Assembly (NCBI GenBank): GCA_963969495.1 | Contig: OZ018320.1 | Span: forward strand, 74,994,162-75,058,161 | From: Ceratothoa steindachneri | Lineage: Eukaryota; Arthropoda; Malacostraca; Isopoda; Cymothoidae | Direction of reading: 5' to 3' | DNA length: 64,000 nt | Shown: in pieces, positions 56,190 to 64,000 of the stretch | Layout of the letters: the number at the start of each line of letters is the position of its first letter | Position numbering within the stretch: position 1 is the first letter of the stretch | Notes under the pieces: generated by a model | Told to the model about the DNA's origin: nothing | Seen by the model: only the letters and a program-made list of their open reading frames with translations | The model's database searches: none | Translations under genes and position numbers: made by a program

Positions 56190-56400
56190 GATAAATAGAT
56201 ACTGTTATTCTACTATCTAAAGCGCTTGTCAGACTTTACTTGAGATCAGTGTTCAAATTTGGGTTTCTTTTTCTGTGAAAAGATATCTTAACTTTAGAAC
56301 CTCTTCAACTTAGAGCGCCGAAATTAAATCCTGAACTGAGAAAGAAATCTTTTGAAATCAGGTTGAAAGATCTTAATTTCACTGGGAAAAATAGCCGTTT
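56190..56400 (+). pseudogene. CR1-like LINE RT fragment, copy 2
   Basis: The frame reads ALVRLYLRSVFKFGFLFL (stop) KDILTLEPLQ, then LRAPKLNPELRKKSFEIRLK DLNFTG. This matches the ALVRP.LEY..W.P....DI..LE..QRRA.K..PELR..SYE.RLK.L.L block of CR1/L2-type RT C-termini. It is the same family as 45283-45510 and in the same orientation, better preserved at the 3' end. Confidence 0.72.
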
Positions 56401-57265
56401 CCTCACTCATCTCATCAGATTCATTTAAAATATTAAATTGTTTCACTAATATAATGTGTGAGTTGCTGTTTGAGAGATAACTGATGACCCAGGAGAAATT
56501 ACGAATTTGTTTATCAACCAAAGATATAATCGCGATAGAACATAACTTTTTCTCTTACAAAATGACTCAGATATAAAATTAGTAAAAAGTAACAGTGCGC
56601 ATTACCGATATATAATTTATATCCCCGTTTCCACCCACTTCACTCTTTCCATCTTATCCTTCCTTGGACTGGCCTCGAGTGCATTTTAAGATCTGTTCCT
56701 GTTTGTAATACTGTATGGTAACCAAGGGAACAGACATGTTTCAGAACTAACTATAGAAACCACATTCTGCTCGACAATTGCAATAGTAAGCACCGATTCA
56801 GTTTTAAAAGCTTTACAGAAAAAATTTATATTGAAATGCATTTTTATATGGGCACTGCTCAACATCTTCATTTATATCTTACTCAGTCAGTCGGAAAATA
56901 CCTCTGCTCGCGAAATAGAGTTTGGACAGACCATATTTCTATAAGATATTATATTATTTAGATAGATTTCCAGGATTTGGGAGTGGTAGCAAACAGGAAT
57001 CAGACTTAATGGGAGTCATCTTCGGTTTGCGATGCCATCTTCTTATTTTCCTTGAATCCGGAAAAATGAGTCTTTTTTAGCAACTGCCTAAAAGAGCATA
57101 AGTCTTCTTAATTAAAGCCAATCATAGAGTAAATAATCACAATCCAGTGGTGAAATTTGAAAGAAGCTAAAATATTACTTATGCTTAAGGAAGCTTGTGA
57201 CATTTGATGGCAACATGTAATAGGAAATCAGAAGAATAACAAAATTAGGTTCGAGAGCGCTATGA
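56401..57265. other. Unassigned spacer
   Basis: AT-rich with no gene recognised. Confidence 0.4.
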
Positions 57266-57269
57266 AAGC

Positions 57270-57500
57270 TTAGCTACAGCTTCATAACAACAGGAATCGA
57301 CGGTTATTTTGACCATGTACTGCCCAATGTTTCTCTGAGTTGTTCTAGATTTCAGCGCGATTTTTAAAATATTCAGTGTCCAAGATTCGAAGATGGAGGT
57401 AAGCTTTCTTATTGCTCTCGAACCTAATTTTGCTCTTCTTCTGATTTCCTTTCCCAGGCTGCCATCGGAAGTCAAACGATGTCCTAAGTATCATTAGCAT
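57270..57500 (-). pseudogene. LINE RT fragment (YLG..TSDG type)
   Basis: The minus strand from about 57487 reads YLGHRLTSDGSLGKEIRRRA, KLGSRAIRKLTSIFESWTLN and ILKIALKSR. This is the YLG..I..DG....EI..RI..a..a...L block found C-terminal to the RT catalytic core in RTE and related LINEs. The fragment ends exactly where the palindrome at 57501 begins. Confidence 0.7.
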
Positions 57501-57650
57501 ACGCATCCTTTTTCCTGCTCTAGGCTTTGTTAGTTAGTTCAAATCGCTGTCTTCTAAAAAACTGTTGATCATTATAATGTTAATGAAAAGTTCATTTTCA
57601 TTTCAACTGTAAGAAAAACTTGGGATAATCCTCCTATCATTAACTGTAAT

Positions 57651-57719
<69 letters not shown>

Positions 57720-57742
57720 TAGATAGAGAGAGAGAGAAAGAA

Positions 57743-57800
<58 letters not shown>

Positions 57801-57948
57801 ATTACAGTTAATGATAGGAGGATTATCCCAAGTTTTTCTTACAGTTGAAATGAAAATGAACTTTTCATTAACATTATAATGATCAACAGTTTTTTAGAAG
57901 ACAGCGATTTGAACTAACTAACAAAGCCTAGAGCAGGAAAAAGGATGC

Positions 57949-57950
<2 letters not shown>
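57501..57950. repeat. ~450-bp palindrome with 160-bp arms
   Basis: Arm 57501-57660 and arm 57791-57950 appear to be exact reverse complements. The left arm begins acgcatcctttttcctgctc and the right arm ends gagcaggaaaaaggatgcgt. The loop is (TA)n, then gatagatagagagagagagaaagaaaga, then (TA)n. Another (TA)n follows at 57951-57988. The absence of mismatches over 160 bp implies either very recent formation or an assembly/foldback artefact. Confidence 0.93.
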
Positions 57951-57991
<41 letters not shown>

Positions 57992-57998
57992 ATTTTGT

Positions 57999-58298
57999 TG
58001 ATGACCATTGTGTATTTTGCCTTAATTAATTTCCTTCGGCAACTTTCTCTTCTTCTAACTTTTTTTTTATTCCATCTTGTAGATGGTAGATCACTTGTCC
58101 TGTATTCATCTCTCCTTTAAATGAATGGGTATGGTAAAAACCAAACTAAATTGCTGAGCTTTCGATTAGCAATTCATTTAAAAAAGAGATGAATGCAGGA
58201 CAAGTGATCCACCATTTACAAGATGGAATAAAAAAGATCGGTAAAAGAAGAGAAAGTTGCCAAGGGAAATTAATGGAAAAATACACAAATTGGTGCAG
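57999..58298. repeat. Imperfect inverted repeat, ~128-bp arms
   Basis: 57999-58127 pairs with 58171-58298: cattgtgtattttgcc / ggaaaaatacacaaat, ttccatcttgtagatggtag / ctaccatttacaagatggaa-type, gatcacttgtcctgtattca / tgaatgcaggacaagtgatc. Identity is roughly 85-90 % by eye, with a 43-bp loop. Confidence 0.85.
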
Positions 58299-58310
58299 TT
58301 AATGTATAGA

Positions 58311-58488
58311 AAAATTTGACAACTGACACTGCTTCAGGTCTTGGGGGCCTGTAAACTAGACGAAACATAGATGGTATCTATTGAAATGTGTATTTTGGAC
58401 ACATTAGATGGGTTCCTCGAATGTTTCTACATGGCGAGGACGATGCTAGGCCCCTAAGACCTGAAGCAGCGTCAGTTGTCAAATTTTG
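58311..58488. repeat. Imperfect inverted repeat, ~55-70-bp arms
   Basis: aaaatttgacaactgacact and gcttcaggtcttgggggcct (58311-58350) pair with aggcccctaagacctgaagc and gtcagttgtcaaatttt (58448-58487). The outer ~40 bp have only two mismatches. The inner part is looser (gacgaaac / gtttctac). Confidence 0.87.
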
Positions 58489-58668
58489 CTATAAATTACC
58501 CCCCCATATATATATATATATATAGGTTGTCTTCTCCATTTTCAAGCTATTCCTTGAAAATGAACTTGCAACTATAGTTCGAAAGTGCTTGGATTCTTCT
58601 TTTCATTTTCCTGTGGGGGTTAATTTTCATATTGCTTTCCTCACGTGCCACTTTGTGAGTTTTTTTAT

Positions 58669-58851
<183 letters not shown>

Positions 58852-58859
58852 GAACCCAT

Positions 58860-59285
58860 TTGTTTCTATTATGAGAGTGACGGTTCATTGGGTATGTTAG
58901 TAGCTGTGGGAACCAAATTTTATTCGACTTTGTGGAACCCGTACTTTCCCATTAGTCGATCCTCAGATATAGACCATTCTGTCTGCAAATCGATGTTAAA
59001 GACGATAGGAAAAACATCATAGTACTGATGACTCTAAGTTTGATTGCCCATGGCCGATGGGTGTTGGGCAAACTTTAGGTGTGTCCATGTTTTCGAAATC
59101 GAAGATTTCATGGAGGAATGTAATTTACTAGTACGCACCAGATGGAGTTCTTGTCGGCCGAAGCGTTCAAATGTTTACTGATTTCGTGGGATTTTCAGGG
59201 GGATTTAGTGAGATTTCAAGGGAGATAGGGGGAACTGAACCCAGACAAGTTTTATGAAGTGTATAATGGGATGGCTTAAGGCTAA
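58860..59285. other. Unassigned spacer
   Basis: No feature recognised. Confidence 0.4.
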
Positions 59286-59289
59286 TTAA

Positions 59290-59620
59290 CTCTAAACTGC
59301 TTTCTCCTAACCTGCGAATAATGCATGCCATACTTCCAACAGTTGGAAATGTTTGCAGAAAAATCTACATTACCAGTGCTAGCGAACCGCAAGGGCGTCA
59401 TATTTCGCCATGACAACGCAACCAATACAGTTTCCACGACCTTGAGAAAATTATTGGACATTAGCTTGGAAGTGTTACCTTCCCCTCTATTTTCCCAGGA
59501 CTTTGCATCTACGGTCCTTTTTCGACTCTTCATAACAATCTGTCTGGAAATGACCGATAAATTTGAAAATGTTGAAACTCCTTTGAAAGGTTGTTTTTTT
59601 TTATTCAAAAAGGGGAATGT
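59290..59620 (+). pseudogene. mariner transposase fragment (C-terminal half)
   Basis: The frame from 59325 reads MPYFQQLEMFAEKS.. LANRKGVIFRHDNATNTVST (second catalytic Asp in HDN), TLRKLLDISLEVLPSPLFSQ, DFASTVLFRLF (from SPDLAPSDYHLF, third Asp altered) and FENVETPLKGCFFLF. This is the standard layout of a mariner C-terminus. The N-terminal half is missing, and it is a different family from the 10145 copy. Confidence 0.75.
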
Positions 59621-59889
59621 TACAGGAGGGGGATTCGTTTTATCTACTACAAAGATGGCAATAGGTCATAATAATGAGATAAAAAATACTAGACACCTAA
59701 CAGAAAGTGAAGACAAGGGTCTTCCATTTTGCCCCCGGTCTTTACTGACACCCGTTAGCAGTTCGAGAGATGTCCTTGGTTTCCCGACTCGCCCCAGCAC
59801 TCCCTACTCCCCGCTGACTCTATGACATCCCCTAAACTTCGAAGCCCTTAAGGTGGTATCCTGGCACCAGGCGTCTTTGGTACGTCACC

Positions 59890-60250
59890 CCTAGAGCTTA
59901 CTTGGAATATAAAGAAGGGCAACGGATTCGTTGGAGTCACCGACTGGTGTGGCGGAAGCGAATGGCACTTGAAGAGGGCGAGGCTGGAGGCTGCTACGGA
60001 GCGCACTATGCACCTGGAGGGAACGACGGACGAGGAGAGAGTGAGGAAAGGGCTGTGGAAAGTCTCTTTTATACGTGTGGAGAGACGTTGCTTTCGGGGT
60101 ATACTGGAGTCCGGACTGGGGGAGGGGGCGGGGGACCCGCTACGGAAAAAAATGAGAGAGAAATAAAAATTCTTTCCACAATGTCCCTTGAAAGTCATCT
60201 CGCCGCCCCGACAAAAGAAGGTCAAATTGGCCTTAATTCATACCAAGTCT
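59890..60250. other. GC-rich segment with coding-like frames, unassigned
   Basis: A locally GC-rich block. On the plus strand one frame reads SEWHLKRARLEAATERTMHL, EGTTDEERVRKGLWKVSFIR and VERRCFRGILESGLG (about 59958-60120), charged and protein-like. On the minus strand a TATAAAAG box (60073-60066) could drive transcription in the other direction. I do not recognise a family. It may be an exon, a promoter region or an old repeat. Confidence 0.3.
60066..60073 (-). promoter_or_regulatory. TATA-box-like motif
   Basis: The minus strand reads acgTATAAAAGagac within a GC-rich segment, where a chance TATAAAAG is less likely than in the AT-rich surroundings. Start site and transcript are unknown. 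Confidence 0.2.
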
Positions 60251-60548
60251 CCTTGTACGAACTTCTTCCTTGCGGATTTTTGCCAAACCAATATTAAGGG
60301 ATGGCAATAATTTTTTATGCATCTCTTTTCATTTATTTTTCTGTTTGACTATTTTCTTTACATTTACGCTTCTTTCATCCATTTGCCTTTCACTCACGTT
60401 ATTTTGTCTTCATTAGAAAAGTAATCTCTTTGTTCCCCCTATTATCTCTTTTAATTAAAAGGTATGAGTGGGTATGGATTATGGACGCCAGCCACTTATA
60501 TGGGTGTTGGGGGAGAGTTGAAGAAAGCGGTGGATGCTTAAAGGGGAG

Positions 60549-60868
60549 ACGCGATGCAGCTGGGTTGTTTGGTTGTAATCTGTGGCAACGCGATGTAGCT
60601 AAGTGGTTTGGTTGCAACCTGTAGCAACGTGATATAGCTCGTGGCTTTGGTTGAACCCGTAGCTACGCGATGTAGCTCGCTTGTTTAGTTGTAACCAGTG
60701 GCAACGCTATGTAGCTAAGTGGTTTGGTTGTAACATGTAGCAACGTGATATAGCTTGGTGTTTTGGTTGTAACCCGTAGCAACGCGATGTAGCTAAGTGG
60801 TTTGGTTGTAACCTGTAGCAACGCGATGTGACTCAGTGGGTTAGTTGTAACCCGTGGCAACACACTGA
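60549..60868. repeat. 39-bp minisatellite (~8 copies)
   Basis: The unit is gcaacgcgatgtagctaagt followed by ggtttggttgtaacctgta. Copies differ at a few positions (goes 'gatatagct', 'taacccgtgg'). Since 39 is 13 codons, a minus-strand frame (60872-60663) stays open with a 13-residue repeat (VTTKPLSYIALLR-like). This is a consequence of unit length and not evidence of a gene. Confidence 0.94.
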
Positions 60869-61141
60869 TCAAAACCCGGTGCTGGACACAATCCCCAATG
60901 CAAATATCCAGACTCGGGTTAGATCAAATTCAGTTTAGGTTGGCAATTATAGTCTTTTGGAGATTTGCTTATTCGGGATATTATGGCTTATGGATTTGTT
61001 GGGGTTCTCGGTATTTTGGATCTCTGGATTATGATTCAGATCCATCATCTTAAACATCACCATCTAGTTGTGCGTTTTTACCCTCCTGATTTTTTTTTTT
61101 AGGGCGAATATCTAGTAAAAATAATCATACTGGTAACTACA

Positions 61142-61243
<102 letters not shown>

Positions 61244-61479
61244 CCAGCCACGGCTTAAGTTTTCAGACACCGGACATTTTAGGGAAATTATCTAAATACA
61301 TAGTTGTAAAGTTTTATTTATATCAATATGAATACAACTGTGAAATACTGAAATAAGGAAGAATAAATAGCATTAAGTTATATGTATATGCCCCAAACAA
61401 TCAACAAGAATGAACAAAATTTGCCCAAAAATGTAAATAACATCAACAATATATAACAGATAAGCAGATGAAGCTCCGT

Positions 61480-62350
61480 GAAAATTAATGCAACACCAAA
61501 CTGATTCATGAAGCTCAGTAGCGTATCGAGAGTCCCTTGGCAGCGCTGAGAGCATTTAGTCTCGAAGCATGGTCTCCATGGTGATGGCTGCCTTCATTTG
61601 CTTCTGGGATTCTGGCTGACGACGTTTTAGGGACTTTTACAGCTTCTGTCAGTGGTTTTTCAGTTGATTCATACCCGGAGACTGAGGTGGCTAGTCCATC
61701 AGCGTTTTCGCGGCACCACTGTATTGTAGACGCAGACTTGAGACCTGGGTGGGGCATTGTCCTGCTGGAAAAATCACATTTTGGCCATTTTTAGTGAGAC
61801 GACTCCCTGAATTTGACATGTTACTCCATACCATTACAAAGTGGCCACCAGGCTTAACTGTTCAGCATTATGTACTAGTCCCCTTGCTTCCTGCGGACTT
61901 TAACGTTGTCAATGATCAAGAACAACTGAAACCTGGACTCTTCGGACCATAAGACGCGTCACCATTGACACGTACCCAAGCCATTCGGCGTCACTTATGT
62001 TGAAGATTGATCAGCGGCTGTAGGCGGGATTTACAGATTCATGCCTTGTGTGAGCGGTATGCGACGGACTGTTATGATGGATTGATTAACCTAGCCGCAC
62101 TCTATCCATTCATGTTGTAGCTGGACTGCGATTTTCTTACTATCTCGAAAGCTAATGCAATGAAGAGACCTGTCGTCACGTTGCGTACTGATGCTGGGTC
62201 ATCCAGAACGAGGTTGGTCTTGGATGTTCCCATTTTCTCGTATCTTCTTCAACACTTCTGTAACACCTGATTAAGATCTGCCCACCATCCGAGTGATTTG
62301 TCGACAGCTGAGGCCCTCCTCGTCGAGCGTACGTAACAGACATCTTTTCT
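61480..62350 (-). pseudogene. Tc1-like transposase remnant
   Basis: In minus orientation: RVLWSEESRFQLFLI.DNVKVRRKQGD near 61950-61880 (first catalytic Asp replaced by Glu in SEES). Then VIFPAGQCPTQVSSLRLQYS (from FQQDNAP..), a region equivalent to PPQSPGMNQLKN (from SPDLNPIEN) near 61680, and a tail with RRQPESQKQMKAAITMET. The 3' end reads tgttgcattaattttcacgg near 61495-61474. Frameshifts and stops are throughout. The 5' part extends to about 62350 with uncertain boundary. Confidence 0.72.
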
Positions 62351-63295
62351 CCACGGTATAGTTACGTGTTTTTTAAGTTATCACGATTATCATAATTCCA
62401 TGTCATGGTGACATGCAATACTATATTAAACAACAAATAGGATGTTATATGAAGACATTTTAAATGTATCATACCGTATACTGATACATTTGAATAGCAT
62501 TTTAGATATTTCCAACAAAGTTATAAGGAACCTTTCAATTTGCTTTGCTGAGTGACGTAGAGTCTTGAGTAGGTCCCATTATTTAAAAATTATTGATAGA
62601 TATTTCGGTTTTACAATTAATGCTATGTTGGCAAATTGGTGAATTTTCTTTTTTACCAAGGGCGAGATGCAAACAGACTCTGGCCTTCAAGGAGCACACG
62701 GTGCCACCTATGTATTCCTATTGGATACACTCAGGACAATTGAAATTATAAACGAAAATGCTTCTGCTTTCGAGAGAGAGTGTATCCTTACAATTTAAAA
62801 ATATTCTTAGTTTAACTTTATTAACAGAGACAATAGTAAAATCAGTGTGTAAATAAAACTTTTTTATAATTTAGAGAATGGGGCGTGAGAGGTTTATTTT
62901 AATCGGCCAAGTTCAGGGAACAGGAAATATCGTTTCGTGGTAGTTTCGGAAAATAAACGTTTTCAAAAAAAGTGATATTGATTTGCAGATATACGAGGAA
63001 GGATATCCATTGTTGGTGAGATATCGAGTTAAAAATTAAAATTCTATATTAATCAACCAGAAGCCCGATGATAATCAATAAGCGCGGTTTAATAGTGTAT
63101 TATTATGTTCTTAATTTTTAAGAGAGCTCACAACCACTGAAGAAATTCAAACTGAGCCGAGTTAAAGTTGATATGCGATAAACCGAGGTAAAGAAAGACT
63201 TGTCCGAACGAGAAATAAAAATTCAAAAAAAGGATAGAGAGTTGTTAAGTTCTTTTTCTTGTTCGAACTGAATATGTAGGTGTAGTTGGTTTAAG
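62351..63295. other. Unassigned AT-rich spacer
   Basis: No feature recognised. Confidence 0.4.
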
Positions 63296-63500
63296 TGTGG
63301 AATGCAGTTGATGGATCTTTGTTCTGATTTAAAAATACAAAGGTGTCATCAAGATATCTTCTATAAAAAAAATAGGTTTGAATGAAATTGGACAAAAATC
63401 GGAGCAATGAGAGAACCAATACCAACCCTATCTATCTGGCTGTATGTTTTTCCGTCATAACTAAAGTAATTATCATTAAGAACCAATTCTAATAAATTCA
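63296..63500 (-). pseudogene. Penelope-like RT fragment, second family
   Basis: The minus strand reads LLELVLNDNYFSYDGKTYSQ, IDRVGIGSLIAPIFVQFHSN (from MGSPLSPI.AN-type sequence). After a frameshift it reads YRRYLDDTFVFLNQNK with a YLDD catalytic box near 63357-63345. This order (L..L..N.YF...G..Y.Q..G..MGS..SPI....Y...RY.DDTF) is that of Penelope RT. It is fused in frame to the Tc1 fragment immediately upstream. Confidence 0.75.
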
Positions 63501-64000
63501 ACAAATTCTCTATTGGGTTAAAATTTGGCGAATTCACGAACAAAAGTCCCAAAGGTTTGATGTTATTTTCAGCCAAGAACATGTTATTGTTTTCTTGGTG
63601 AAAAGGTGGCCTCTATGCTGAAAAATACACGTATCATACACATATTGGTCGGGAAATGTTGGGAAAATACGCGGATGAAGCTGGTTTTGTTACCATTCTG
63701 AGTTCATAGCAGTGTTCTTGTGTGTTATATTACCCGGATTTTACTAGATGAGAAGCAGCCCCAGACATGGAATGTCCGAATGGTTCATCGTGGGCACGAC
63801 ACAGCACTCGTCAAGGCCATTACATTTTCTGTTCCTAACGAGGAATCTTACAGAAGCTCACAACAAGCGAAAGAGAGCTTTATCAGAGAATATCACTTTG
63901 CTCGTCTTCAACAGTCCATTCTTAATATATTTTTACAACAGCCTCGTTTATCCACAAAGTTCTTCTTGGTGACATGAGGCTTCTTTGCAGCCCTTGTCGA
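63500..64000 (-). pseudogene. Tc1-like transposase fragment, cut by the window edge
   Basis: From the edge inwards on the minus strand: AKKPHVTKKNFVDK (about 63990-63945), SLIKLSFA (from FSDES.F), IRTFHVWGCFSSSKIR near 63790-63740 (from VMVWGCFSS), and finally FLAENNIKPLGLLFVNSPNF NPIEN (63580-63510), the third-acidic SPDLNPIEN motif. The reading then passes without a gap into the Penelope RT fragment, marking the junction of the two elements near 63500. Confidence 0.78.

Noticed and set aside
59325..59825. 166-residue plus-strand frame as a host gene
   Set aside because: Its first half is a mariner transposase C-terminus (RHDN.., SPLFSQDF..); the remainder is non-conserved read-through.

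Overview
This window is eukaryotic nuclear DNA from an arthropod, most likely a crustacean. It is AT-rich and has no operons. Microsatellites are abundant ((TA)n, (GA)n, (CT)n, (CA)n). Nearly all recognisable coding sequence is decayed transposable-element DNA. The arthropod call rests on a two-exon gene on the minus strand (21091-22195) that encodes a 90-residue secreted precursor resembling proctolin precursors, and on the mixture of mariner, Tc1, piggyBac, hAT, Penelope-like and Jockey-type elements. No species call is possible from the sequence alone.

Layout. 1-785: unassigned. 785-2868: a 31-bp degenerate satellite, followed by a LINE 3' end. 4460-5165: a ~700-bp foldback. 5395-5774: a hAT-type MITE. 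6700-8400: a Penelope-like element (PLE) between two (TA)n arrays, carrying an inverted copy of part of its own RT gene. 9120-10130: remnant of an unnamed repeat-family protein. 10145-11345: a nearly complete mariner. 12600-14248: a 75-bp satellite. 14390-15340: a Tc1/mariner-superfamily remnant. 15600-17560: a LINE fossil with RNase H. 17937-18258: a second hAT MITE with a perfect 8-bp TSD. 19.7-22.2 kb: the only zone where host genes look plausible (a Kazal-like exon, an unassigned exon and the proctolin-like gene). 24.3-26.2 kb: mariner and Tc1 copies. 27.7-34.4 kb: two head-to-tail copies of one LINE family, each with an internal tandem duplication. 37.3-41.5 kb: a third, better preserved copy on the minus strand. 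45-50 kb: small LINE fragments. 53758-56030: a piggyBac element with TTAA target duplication and a probable intron. 57.3-58.9 kb: a LINE fragment and a chain of inverted repeats, including a ~450-bp palindrome with apparently perfect arms. 59.3-64 kb: mariner, Tc1 and PLE pieces plus a 39-bp minisatellite.

How it works together. Apart from the neuropeptide-like gene, nothing here looks like an active pathway. The transposase and RT genes are broken by stops, frameshifts or deletions, and several elements are nested (PLE next to or inside Tc1; a TA-flanked hairpin inside piggyBac). The most promising biology is the proctolin-like precursor, in which the expected RYLPT pentapeptide reads RYLQT.
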